In this document: positions 1 to 11,619 of the stretch, one piece after another
How positions within the stretch are numbered: position 1 is the stretch's first letter
How the letters are laid out: each line of letters opens with the position of its first letter
Source: Ichthyophthirius multifiliis
Taxonomy: Eukaryota; Ciliophora; Oligohymenophorea; Hymenostomatida
Assembly: GCF_000220395.1 (NCBI RefSeq)
Contig: NW_004085992.1
Span: forward strand, 1 to 46,403
DNA: 46,403 nt
Direction: 5' to 3'
The notes under the pieces: generated by a model
The model's input: only the letters and a program-made list of their open reading frames with translations
Database searches by the model: none
What the model was told of the DNA's origin: nothing
Made by a program: the position numbers and the translations under genes

Positions 1-252
1 AATTTTCAGTATTAATATAAAATTTTAAATAAATAAATATATAAAATATAAGAATATATATATTTTTTTTTTTACAAATAATATAAAATCATATTTCAAT
101 TTAAAATAATTTTTTTTCTAAATAAATTTAAAAAATTTGATTTTTAAATGTTACATAATAAAAAATTAAAACTAAAATTTACATTATATATTTTTCTTAT
201 TTTTATAACTAAAATAAATTTAATTTAAATTTATTTTTATTATATTATATTA

Positions 253-750
253 TCATTCTAAAAAGATAATCACTATTAATACCTTTTTATATTAAAATAA
301 TTTTTATAAAAGTTTAATTTTTTATTTTTAAAAAAAATACAATTCTTCTAAAACAGAAGCTTGTAAAAGTAAACACATTAATAAATCTTCATCTGATACT
401 ATCTTTTTTTTTAATAAAATTAAATTATAATATAAATTGATTTTATTTTAAATTTACATTATTTTCCAAGCTTTTTTTACTATTTTAAATATTGTTATTT
501 GAAAAAACTCCTGATTATTTGTTTTAAACATTTTATTTTAATTATTTTAAACTAGAATTGTTAGTAAAAGATGATTATTCTTCTTTTTATTTATATGTTT
601 AATTTATTTGAGTAAGTTTAATTATATTTTATTAAAGTATATTATTTTCAATCATTTAAGCATCTAATTTATTTTAATATTCTTCTAGTTTTTCTCTTAA
701 AACATTTTTTCTTCTTAATTTTTCTATATAAATTATAGTCATTATTATTA

Positions 751-791
<41 letters not shown>

Positions 792-2822
792 TTTATTATT
801 TTTATTATTATTATTAGTATTGTTATTTGTATTTATATTATTATTGTTAATGTTATTATTATTATTATTGTTATTATTATTAATTATATTATTTTCATTC
901 AATAATTTGAACATATTTTTCGAATAAAAATTATAATCATTCTATAAGTCTTGCTCTATTTTTTTGTTTATTGTAATAACTATTAAAATTCTTCATTATT
1001 TTATATCTTTTTTTATATATTTTCATTATTATAATTTTTATTTTTTACATTTCCTAATTTTAATAGTAAATTTGAATATCTTTTAATTTTTTCTGTTATA
1101 TTTTAAGGAATACATTCATTTTAACTTAATAAATTTTGGTATTATAAATTAATATTATGTATTTATTAATGATAATCTTATATTTTCTATAAAAATAAAT
1201 ATATACATATATTATAATTATAAATAAAAATATTGAAAATATATATTTATTTAAATTATGATATATAAATATATAATTTTTTATTTTTTGTCAATATATT
1301 ATATAATTAATATATTTTTAATTATAGTAAAAAATATGTTTATTATAATATATTTAAAAAAATATACTTAATTTTATTCCTTAATTATTTAATCTTTTAT
1401 AGAATTTTAATTCAAAAATTTTTCAACTTCTTTTGTTTTGTTTAATAATTATTATTCTATATATCTTAAAAATTTTAAATATATTTTATTAATTTTTTTT
1501 CTTAAAATAAAATAAAATATTATAATAATTATACTTAAAATCAATATCTAAATCATTTAAATTTAATTAATTATTCATACTTTATTATGGAAAAATATTT
1601 TAATATTTAAATATTAAATCTTTTATTAAATTTTTCTCATCCTTAAAAAATAAATATATATAAAAAAATAATTACATATATATATATATATATATTTAAT
1701 AAAATTTTATATATTTATATATTTATATAGATTTACTATTAAAATTTATATTTATTTATTCATATCTTCAATTTTTTTATTTAACTAAATATTTTATTAT
1801 TAAACAAAAAATAAGTTATTAATTCCATCTTTACATTGAAATTCAAATAAATGTGAGATAATAAAATTTATTTAATTTAAAATAAAATCTTATTTATCAC
1901 TATTTTAAAGAATTTCTCCATTTTTTTAAAATTCTTATAAAATTTCATTCAAAAATTTATTTATAAGAAATTTATTATCATTATTTTTTTTAATATTAAC
2001 TAAATTGTTTTTTACCTTCACCATATTTTTTTTCTGAATATTATATACATATAAAAATTCCTTAATATCTTTAAAAATTTACAAAAGTGAATACTATTTT
2101 TAATTTTTTAACATTATTTTTATAAAGCAAATCTCACAGCTCTTATTTTCCTATATAAGGTGATTATTTTCACATTTTTCGCTTTTTTATATACATTAAA
2201 TATTATTAATGTTTGTTTATTTTTATATAGATTTTTTTATTTAGCTATTTAAGCTTTCATATTGTTATTTAACATGTATATTTTCGTTTAAAAAAATTAA
2301 ACTTTCTCCTTCTGTATTACTTTTGAGAGAATTATCAGTATTTATTTATAATGAATTTTATTTTTAATATATTGAATTCTTCAATGAGTTTCTCTATTAT
2401 TCAAATTCTTAATATGAGAATTAATTTTTAATTAATTCTTATTGATAAAAAGGTAAATTTCGGGATATTTAGGTATTATTTGCTTATGGTATGGATTAGC
2501 TATAATTTTATATATTGCTTGAGTTTTTTAGAAAAAAATTATTCGTTTCCATTACTTGTTTGATTTTATTTGATTGTTTTTTTTATAAAATTGGAATGCT
2601 AGCTTTAGATTTAGTTTGGATAAAAAAATAATTGTTTTCTTGATTATTTGTTGACTTTTTATTTGGGTTTTGCTTTTCTTCAGATTAGTTTTTTTTTATT
2701 TTTGGTATTTCTTGAATATTTGTTTTTTATTTTAATTATTATTAACTAGATTTTATGTTTAGAACTTTTTTTTTTTTTTTTTTCAATAAATGGATATTTA
2801 TTTTACTTTAAGTGTTTTGCAT
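253..2822 (-). CDS. Coiled-coil-rich protein of unknown function, seven exons
   Basis: I do not recognise this gene. Read with TAA/TAG as Gln, exons 2822-2807, 2764-1737, 1641-1535, 1464-1368, 1186-913, 723-458 and 402-253 join in phase and sum to 1938 bases (645 residues, TGA stop). The start is ATG at 2822-2820; exon 1 is only 16 bases. The long second exon (342 codons) begins Ser/Gln/Asn/Lys-rich and becomes helical and charged. Later exons have Leu/Glu/Lys heptad-like stretches, for example KNVLREKLEEYQNKLDAQ, typical of coiled coils. The C-terminal piece has a short hydrophobic helix after SDEDLLMCLLLQASVLEEL. No enzyme motif, signal peptide or clear membrane segment is visible. Intron 724-912 holds an (AAT)n tract whose other frame looks like an Asn-rich protein; an inclusion isoform is possible but breaks the frame. 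The gene is divergent from the SART3-like gene. The existence of a gene is fairly sure; the 3' exons are less so. Confidence 0.62.
741..895. repeat. (ATT/AAT)n trinucleotide microsatellite
   Basis: Imperfect ATT repeats on the + strand (AAT on the -), with scattered G and A substitutions. In my splice model of the 253-2822 gene the tract lies in intron 724-912. Read in one minus frame it would encode a run of Asn. Confidence 0.9.
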
Positions 2823-3438
2823 ATATGTTACTTTTTAATTTTTTTTTTTTTTTTTAAATATAATGTATAAATAAATAAATATTTAAGATGTGTTTTTTTT
2901 TTTACTTTAAAGAATAAAAATATTAAAAATCGTTATTAATTTTATGTTTTCTTTTTATTTTATTTTCTTTAAATTTTAAATATTTTTGTTATTATTGTAT
3001 ATTGTAAATCTAAATAATATTTTTTTTTTAATATATATATAAAGAAAATAAAAATATAAATATGTATATAAATGTATATATTATAAATATATTTATATTT
3101 CATTAAAATATTTTTATATTTTATATAAATAATATAATAAATAATTTTTTTTTAAAAAAAAAAATTATAAATTTTTTATATTATATAAACTATAATTATC
3201 ATTAAAATAATTTAATTTTTATATAGTTTTTATTAAAAATAAAATTAATTTTAGTAATACATTTTTTTTTTTTTTTTTTCTTATTATTAAATTTAAAATT
3301 ACAAAAATTTTTTTTTTTTAATTAATTTTTTTATTAAAAAATAAATAAAAATATAATATAATACAATACAATATATTCATTAAAAAAAAAAAAAATTATA
3401 TAATATATAAATCATTATATAATATAATTTATCAATAT
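2823..3438. other. Intergenic, between divergent genes
   Basis: 616 bases between two divergent start codons, so it should hold both promoters. It contains T and A homopolymer runs up to about 19 bases and no ORF that looks coding. I see no recognisable promoter motif. Confidence 0.6.
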
Positions 3439-5688
3439 ATGGATACTAAATTAGAAAAAAAAATAAACTAACTAGAATAAAAATTACAATTATAATAATT
3501 GGATTAAGATGATTATAATAAACTATTAAAATTATACATGAAGTAAGTAAACCATCTAAAAGCAGTAACTTTACGTTAAAAAATGAATTAAATATATTAT
3601 TTTAATGAAGGTAATTTATATATTTATATATCTAAATAAGTAAAATTATAAATTATAAAGAATAATGGATAGATTGGTTAACAGAAGAAAAAATATTATC
3701 AGAAGATAATCAAGAAAAAAAAATTTAAATTTTAAATTTATTTGAAAAAGCATTAGAAGAAGGATATTGTAATATAAACAAAAATATTTTTATATATTTA
3801 TATAAAAATAAATAATTATATATATATATATATTTATATATATATTTTTATTCAAAAGTTATTGAAATAGGAAAAATGTATATAAAATATAGTCATGAAC
3901 TTTTAGAAGAAAAAATAATAACCAAAAACAAATTCAAAATAATAACCGAAAAAGTATTAGGAATATTCATCTAAGACTTTTACATAGGATCTGATATATT
4001 CAAACTAGCTCGTGATATAGAATATGAATAAATAAAAAATTACAAAGAAGATGAAAAATAATAGTTTAAAAAATATACATATGTTTTATTTTTAACAATA
4101 AAAAAAATATATATATATAATTTATATATATAGTAAAGATAGTTAGAATTATATATAATAATTATACTAAAGGGAATTAAAATAATGTTTAGTTAATTTA
4201 TAAATGATTTGGTTAGAATATTAAAATTTTGAAAAGAATAAAACATTATTAGAAGAAGGAAAAAAAAATTTCGAGAAAAATATGAACGAAAATATGTCTT
4301 TAATATTAGATTTGGAAGAAAATTATGAAAATTAAACTGAAAAAGAACAGTTTTTAAAAGAATTAATTGAATTATAAGAAAAAGATGAAAAAAAAAGAAT
4401 TTCAAATGAAAAAGTTATTAATTTTTTCGAAAGAAGCTTATAAGAAAATTTAACAAATTTAAATATTTGGAATTGCTTTTTAGAATTTCTCAAAAAAAAA
4501 AAAATACCAATTTTAAAGTAAAAAATAGTCTACTAAAGAGCACTAAAATTATTTCCAAATGACCTAAATATTACTCTAGGTTTTTTAAGAATTTAGGAAA
4601 AAAATTCAGTATTTTTTGAAGAATTATATGCCTCTTTCTAATCCATTATAGGTAATTTCGAACACCAAAAGGAATGTTAATACATTCTATTTTAGAACTT
4701 CATTGCTTTTTCAGTCAGAAAAATGCTAGAAGTAGATTAAATTAAAGAAGAGACAATATAAAATATGAGAATAGTACAAGAAAATGCACTTTAGTATTTT
4801 TAAAATGAAGAAAATGAGAATTTAGAGATTGAAATATTACTAAAATGGGCTGAAATCGAATATCATATTGTAAAAGATATTAAAAAAGGGTAATCTGTCT
4901 GCGAAAAAATAGTAAGAAAATACGGAAACTATTTAAAAAATTGGATAAAATATATAGAATTAGAAAAAAATTGTGTAAAAAATATACAAAATTTAAGAAG
5001 TATAATTAAAAGAATGATTGAATATGTAAAAGACGATATTTTAGGTAGTTTAAATATTTGGGTTGATTTTGAGTAACTTTATGGAAATTTGGAAAATATA
5101 GAAAATATTGAAGATAAAATAATTGAAAAAAGTAAAGAAGTTTTATTAAATTAAGAAGAAGAAGATGATATAGAAGTAAATTTAACCTAAAATTAAGAAA
5201 ATCTTAATTTGAATAAAAAAAGGAAAAATTAAGAATATGAAGAAGAAGAAGGAAATAATATTTTTAAAAAAAATAAAGGAAATAATAATTAAGAAATTAA
5301 AAAAAATGAAAAATAAATAAAAAATAATAATTAAGAAAATATATAACATATACAAACAGTTTTTATTAAAAATTTACCTACTCATTATTCAGAATAAGAA
5401 ATAAATAATTTATTTGAAAATGTATATAATTTAAATATATATTAAATATATAAAAAATTTATAAAAAAAAAAGTAATAAAATATTAAATCAATAAGAATA
5501 GTTAAGAAAGGTAAAAAAGGACTGGCTTATATAGATTTTTTAAATCAAGAAGAAGCTGAAAAAGCATGTAAATAGGCTAATAATTTAAAAATAGACGATA
5601 ATCATATACTATATGTAGCATTATCAGCACCACCTAAAGAAAAAAAAGAAGGTATGTATAATTATAAAATATAAAAAGATATAAAAAT

Positions 5689-5728
<40 letters not shown>

Positions 5729-6576
5729 TTAATATATGAATTTAATATTAAATTATAAATTAATATTATTTTTATATTTAAATTTATATATTTTTTTTAT
5801 ATATTATATACTATATATTAATACTATTTCTTTTATTATTTTATTTATACTTTCTAAAATATTTTTTTATTTTTTTTTACTAATTAAATAATATTTATAT
5901 TCTTTATATTTATTTTATACATTATATATTTTATAGAAATTAATCTTACATTATTTTTAAATAACCTTCCTTTCGAGATAAAAGAAGAAGAAATCTAAAA
6001 ACAATTTTAGGATATATAAATAAAGGAAATTCGAATTATTAAAGACGATAAAGGTCTCTGTCGGGGTTATTCTTATATAGAATTTTAAGATGAAAATGAT
6101 GTTTAAAAAGCTCTTTAATTAATTAAGTAGAACCCGTTTATATTAGGTCGAAAAATAAATTGTTAAATAGCAAAAAATAAAGAAGAAATATTATAAAATA
6201 AAGAATCACATTATACTGTTTTTCTTAAAAATATTAGTTTTAAAACTCGTGAAAGTGATATAAGGGAATTTTTCACAAATTATATAATTGATTAAATTTT
6301 AATTGCCAAAGATTTAGATGGAAAACCAAAAGGATATGCTTACGTATCATTTAAAGATTAAAATACGCTTTATAAAGTTTTGCAAATTAAAAAAGGTATT
6401 ATTAAAAATAGAGAATTTGAAATTTTAAAGTCTGATAGATAGATTACTAATAGAAAGTATATTTATTTTTTTAATTATTTTTTATTATTTTTTTTATTTT
6501 TAGAAACACTGATAAAATGGAAGTAGAATATAAAGAAAATAAAACAAATGATGATTTCAGATAACTTTTTAAATGA
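3439..6576 (+). CDS. SART3: SART3/Prp24-type U6 snRNP recycling factor (HAT repeats + three RRMs)
   Basis: Nuclear factor expected to bind U6 snRNA and promote U4/U6 annealing during spliceosome recycling. Exons 3439-3610, 3661-3768, 3859-4132, 4173-5421, 5474-5651, 5937-6456 and 6504-6576 sum to 858 codons (857 residues). Residues about 10-540 are HAT-type helical repeats with motifs such as WIDWLTEEK, IWLEYQNFE and IWVDFEQLYG. An acidic/Lys/Gln linker follows, then three RRMs at about 580-655, 662-740 and 753-828: TVFIKNLP with GLAYIDF; LFLNNLPF with RGYSYIEF; TVFLKNISF with KGYAYVSF. The last residues, TNDDFRQLFK, match the conserved C-terminal LSm-interaction motif of Prp24/SART3. The third junction (intron 4133-4172) was chosen because it alone keeps the frame; an alternative donor at 4083 does not. 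Domain order and length fit SART3 better than yeast Prp24, which lacks HAT repeats. Confidence 0.94.
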
Positions 6577-7419
6577 AATATTTAATAATAAAAAGTATAG
6601 GATAGATAAAAAAATATTTGGCTATATATTTTATAACATTAATATTTCTTTTTATTTTTTTAGAATATTTATTATTTATTTTTTATATAAACAATAAAAA
6701 TATTAAAAGAAAAATTAGAAAAAATTAAATTTTTGTAATAAATGATATAGATATAAATATTTAATATACTTTAAATTATCTTTATTTTATTAAAAAAAAA
6801 TATTAGGAAGAAAATAGAAAATATCAATAATAAAAATTATTTATAAAATTAAAAAAAAAAAAAAAGATTTAATTTTTTCATATATATAAAAAAAGTATTT
6901 AAAAAAGATAAAAAAATAGAAATATAAATTGTATATATTTATATATATTTATATATATATATTTATATTCGTATTTTATATTATTTTATAATAATAATTT
7001 GTTTTTTTCTTATTTATAAATAATATTTAATAAAATAATTTTTTTTTCATTTATAAATTTAATAAAATCTTTTAAAATAAATTTTAATATCATTAAATTT
7101 TCTATATAATTTAATTAGATATAAATTAAAATTCGAAAAATTTAAATCTAAGATCATAAATACATATATTATTATATTTATCATTAATTTTTTTATATTT
7201 GATTTTTAATATTAATTTATAAAAAAAAATTAGAAATTCATTAATATATAAGAATATAAATACATTAATAAAAATATATATATTTTTTTCATTATTTTAA
7301 TTTTGATAATATTTATTATCTTAAATCTTTACTATTTTATATAAAGTTTGAATTTCCTTTATTATATTTTTTTAATGTATTCATCAAAGTTAAGTTTTCA
7401 TAACTTTTTTATATTTTAT
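6577..7419. other. Intergenic, convergent gene ends
   Basis: 843 bases between two convergent genes, 90% or more A+T. No ORF with coding character and no hairpin-like terminator stood out. Confidence 0.6.
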
Positions 7420-8396
7420 TCATTTATGATTATGCTTTTATAATTTTTAAAATTAAATTTTTATTATATTTGTATTATATATTTAAAAAAAATTACTATT
7501 AATTTATTAATTAGGATAGGATTATAATAACTACTCCATAACTTTTTATTAAAAATATAAAAAAATACATATAAATAAATAAAAATATTTATAAAATTAT
7601 TTATATATTTATATATTTATATATTTATATATTTATATATATTTAATTACCTCCTGCCGTATCTTCTAATCCTCCTAAGTTTTATATATTTTTATTTAAA
7701 TTTTCAAAAACCTGTTTTGTACTATCGTCTCTTATTTAAGGTTATTTCATTAAATTAAAATAATCATTTTAAAATTTATTTTCTGGTATTTCTTTATTAT
7801 TTATTCCTTATTAATTTAAATTACTTTAATTATAATTAACATCTAAATAAATTTAATGTGCAAAATCAAACTCACTTCTTATTTCTACTACAGCAGTTGG
7901 CTTAATAGGTGGCTCAGGTGGCATTTAGGTAGTTATTTTATTTAATCTTTAGTACTTTGTTAAATAACTAAAAAAAATACATATATTATAATAATTAATA
8001 ATTAATATTTAATATACCCTCCATCACTTACAAATGTATTTTTCATAAAACAATTATCTATATTTTAAACATCTTGTAGTTATTTTTATTAATTTTAATT
8101 ATAAAATTCCTAAGATACTTATTATAACGATATTTTATTATATTTTTTGTAAAATCTTTTTATTTTATGTTGTATATTTTTTTTTATATTTTTTATATTT
8201 ATTTATATATACTCATTATCATATTCTTTTAATTTATTCATTAAATTTTCTTTTAATTATATTACTTTTGCTTCATCGGAATCTCCAATATTAAAATTTT
8301 AAATATCTTCAAAAAGCTTTTCAACTGTTTCTTATAAATCTATATATAAATGTTATGTTTATAAATATTATTTTTCTATTATTATAATTTCTTTTG

Positions 8397-8447
<51 letters not shown>

Positions 8448-8460
8448 CTTCTGTAGTCAT
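7420..8460 (-). CDS. Hypothetical protein with Tyr-Ile dipeptide run
   Basis: Not recognised. Exons 8460-8213, 8155-8018, 7967-7651 and 7541-7420 join in phase to 275 codons (274 residues, TGA stop). After MTTEEL, a (TA)n tract at 8401-8444 is read in frame as repeated Tyr-Ile and then runs directly into helical sequence (LQETVEKLFEDIQNF, VIQLKENLMNKLKEYDNEF). The middle has a Pro-rich segment, MPPEPPIKPTAVVEIRSEF. The C-terminus is helical (VMEQLLQSYPNQQIN). The third intron (7542-7650) is supported because the spliced frame ends promptly, while unspliced reading runs on without a TGA. No catalytic motif or clear membrane segment is visible apart from the low-complexity YI run, which may be hydrophobic by accident. 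The gene is divergent from SPEF1 and shares a 332-base upstream region. Confidence 0.72.
8401..8444. repeat. (TA)n dinucleotide microsatellite inside a coding exon
   Basis: About 22 perfect TA units. On the minus strand it alternates TAT and ATA codons within the first exon of the 7420-8460 gene. There is no GT in the tract to serve as a splice donor, so I cannot remove it as an intron. Confidence 0.9.
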
Positions 8461-8792
8461 TTAATAAAATTAACAAATATTTTTTAAAAAATTAGTTTTA
8501 TTTTTATTGTTATTAATAATAATAAATAAAAATGTAAAATAATTTTTTTTTATTTTTGTTTAAAAAAAAATTATTTATTATACTAAATAATAAATACAAA
8601 AATATATTATTTTATTTTCTTAAATTCCAAATAGAAAAAAAAAAATAATTTTATAAAAAATCTTACTAATTTAAAAATAATAAAACCTCTATTATAAATT
8701 AATAAAACAAAAAATTATAATAATATATTAAAAATATATATAACAAAAAAATTTAAATTAAAAATAAAAAAATTTAAACATAAAATATATAT
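8461..8792. promoter_or_regulatory. Divergent promoter region, inferred
   Basis: 332 bases lie between two divergent start codons (8460 and 8793). The stretch must contain both 5' control regions, but it is only A/T runs to the eye and no site can be named. Confidence 0.4.
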
Positions 8793-9709
8793 ATGGAAGC
8801 TCCACCTATAACTGAAGAAGAATTAAATTAGTTATATAATTGGATAGACACTATTCCATTAACTAGATCAAAAAAAAACATAACAAGAGATTTTGCAGAT
8901 GGATGTATGATGGCAGAAATAATATAGCATTATTTACCAAAATTAGTTGATGTCCATAATTATTCACAGGCACACTCAATAACTTAAAAAATGTATAATT
9001 GGAATACATTAAATTGTAACAAAAATAAATAAAAAAATTATATGTATATTTATATTATAATAGAAAGAGTATTTAGAAAAATGGGATTCTAAATATCTAA
9101 TATTGATATTGAAAGTATAATAAATTCAACTCCTAATGCGATTGAAAGAGTATTGAAAGTAGTTTAAATAAAAATTGAAAAATATATTCAAGAATAAAAA
9201 AAAAGAAAAGAACAAGAATCATTTGTATAGTAAAAATAATAGTAAAATGTATTTTAAAACTAATAAAATTAAGGAGGTTATTATAATTCTTAAAATATAG
9301 ATGATTCATAATAATATGGATATAATAAGTATATTTAAATTAAATAACATAAAAAAAATATATATACAAATGTTGTATATATATAAATATAAAAATAATA
9401 AATAAATACATTTACATTTATATTTTTATGATATTTATATATTTAAAAATTTTTAATTTTTTTTTTATATTTTAGTTTATGTTAAAAAGAATTAATTTTT
9501 AAACTTTAAGAAAAGGATAAGTCTAATTAAGAACTTAAAGAAACTATTGAAGTTTTTTTTTATATATTATTTAGTTTAATAAATTTTACTTATTTTATAT
9601 AACTTAGATATTAGAATTAAAAGTAAAAAAAATGGATTAACTTGTCAAATTAAAAGATAGTAAAATTTAAAATTTAATTAATAAGCTTTCAGTTGCAGGT
9701 CTTTAATGA
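8793..9709 (+). CDS. SPEF1: SPEF1/CLAMP, calponin-homology microtubule-binding protein of cilia
   Basis: SPEF1 bundles and stabilises microtubules of the axonemal central pair and of epithelial microtubule arrays. Exons 8793-9015, 9064-9328, 9476-9551 and 9608-9709 sum to 222 codons (221 residues; human SPEF1 is about 236). Residues about 8-105 are the CH_2-type calponin-homology domain, with the family signatures LYNWIDTIPLTRSKKN, RDFADGCMMAEI, YLPKLVDVHNY and NWNTLNQRVFRKMGF. A Gln-rich linker follows. The last 45 residues form the conserved C-terminal coiled coil (ELKETIEILELKVKKMDQLV), ending LSVAGLQ. All four splice junctions keep phase. Spacing of the N-terminal and C-terminal blocks matches the family. 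Confidence 0.95.
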
Positions 9710-9857
9710 ATTTAAAAAAAATTTTATATTTGTTTATATTAATTATTAGTAATAGATATATAATTTTAAAAAATAATAATTTTTATATTTTTTAATATAA
9801 GAAATAAATAAAAAAAATTATATGCAATAAAGAATTAGAGTTTATAATAAAATATAT

Positions 9858-9911
<54 letters not shown>

Positions 9912-10452
9912 TATATATATATTTAATAATTTTTTGTGTTTATTATTTCTTTAATATTATATATATATCTTATTTATAAATTTTTATTTTTATTATTAAT
10001 TCTTCTAAATAATATAATATTTTTTGTAAAAATAAAAATAATATTTTATTGATTATTAACCATTAAATAAAAATATATATTTGTTCAAAAAATAAATAAT
10101 TTAACTAAAAAACATGCAAAGAAGTCCATTTTAAATATGTTTTTTCATTAATTAATTTATTTTTATTATAAAAATAAAAAATACGAAAATAATTTTTAAA
10201 ATTGTATATAAATTACATATAAAGATGATACCTTATATAATTCATTAAAAATACTTATTTATACAGTAATCATATAATTATAAATAATAAAATTAAAACT
10301 ATGAAAAAAATAAATTCGAATATGTAAATAATATAAAAAGAGTAACTAAAAAAAAAAAAATATTTTACAAAGCGAATTCCTAAAAAATCCAATCATATTT
10401 TTACAATAAAAATAAAATAAATATATATAGAAAATACTGAAAAAATCACAAA
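9710..10452. other. Intergenic, (TA)n-containing
   Basis: 743 bases with a (TA)n tract near 9862-9907 and many A/T runs. No gene seen. Confidence 0.6.
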
Positions 10453-10900
10453 GAAATTGCTTGAATTTCCCTTTATATAAATACTCCAAAACAGAACATA
10501 TGAAGTTAAATCATTAAGTTCCTAAAGAGATGGATATGGTATTTAAATATGGAAAGATAGCTATAAATATATTAGCATATGGTACTAAAATAAAGATTAG
10601 GGAAGTGTAAAATATATCATATAGATAGGGATATATATCAAGGAGAATCGGCAGATAATAAAGTTAATTCTTATGGGGTTTATATACATAAAATGGGGCA
10701 AAATAATAAGTTTAATGAAAAAAAAATATTTATAAGATTGATATAGAATAGAAATTTGGAAAAATAGATGTAATTATGATGAGTTTCATTATAAAGGGAA
10801 AAATATTTATAAAAAGTTTATATTGGACCCGATAATTCTAGTAATTCGGTATAATAGAATGATAATAAAATGTAAGGATTTAAAGATATATGATTATAAT
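10453..10900 (+). pseudogene. Decayed MORN-repeat gene copy
   Basis: The stretch from about 10453 aligns by eye, block for block, with the intact MORN gene at 35671-36897. LLEFPFIQILQNRTYE corresponds to [29 protein letters not shown] to RHGKGKQIWSD, DRDIYQGE to DGDVFEGE, and SYGVYIHKMG to [10 protein letters not shown]. The blocks lie in more than one forward frame, with TGA codons between them, so the copy is broken by at least two frame changes. Several core MORN residues are lost: the GEW-type triplet reads VKS or GES instead. A further degraded block (PDNSSN...NDNKMQGF) sits near 10835-10890. No start codon or terminal part was found. I read this as a paralogue that lost function rather than a gene with many introns, because the blocks run on without splice-site gaps. 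Confidence 0.72.
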
Positions 10901-11398
10901 ATTATTTTTTTAAAAAAATAAAAATAAAATAAAGTAAAAAACTTGTGTTTCTGATTTATAATTCATAGCATGGAAAGCATATTTGCTAAGAATAAATAAA
11001 AATAGATATGATTTTGATAAAAAATTGAAAGGTATATAAAAAAGTAAATAATAAATTTATAAAAAGTATTGTCATTCAGGTATATAAGAAAAATTAAAAA
11101 AATAAGAATACTACAATAATATATAAAAAAATAAGATATTTATTAAAAAGTAAAATAAATTTTTATTGATAAAAAAAATAAAAAAAATAAATAAATTATA
11201 TTTAAATATTTATATAAAATAATACAATTTAAAAATTTTAAATTTATAATAGAAATATATATATATATATAAATATATATATATAATTTATTTATTTTTT
11301 AATAATATATTTTTATTATTTTATATAAAATATCCTATATATTCCATTCAAATATAAATTTTATTGATTTTTTTATAATAATTTTCAATTTTATTTTC
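10901..11398. other. Intergenic
   Basis: 498 bases downstream of the MORN relic and of the kinesin stop. No coding signal; it could include more worn MORN sequence that I cannot recognise. Confidence 0.5.
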
Positions 11399-11578
11399 TC
11401 ATTTTAAGCATAAATTTATAGCAGTAGTAGGAATTTAGAAAACTTTCTACTGATTGGCAGATTAATTTTATTATTATTATTAATTAGGAAATTAATATAC
11501 GGAATATTAAAATTATTATAGTTGATATTATTATTATTGTTATTATAATTATAATAGTTAATTTTATTATGATTATTA

Positions 11579-11619
<41 letters not shown>

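Noticed and set aside
669-914. Asn-rich 81-residue minus-strand ORF
   Set aside because: It is the AAT microsatellite read in one frame; the multi-exon model of the gene places it in an intron and keeps phase everywhere else. Kept only as a finding.
2390-2740. Minus-strand open frame of about 110 codons (…KLNLKLAFQFYKKNN…)
   Set aside because: A different minus frame over the same bases continues through the whole 342-codon exon and joins in phase with the neighbouring exons; this one stops and has no continuation.
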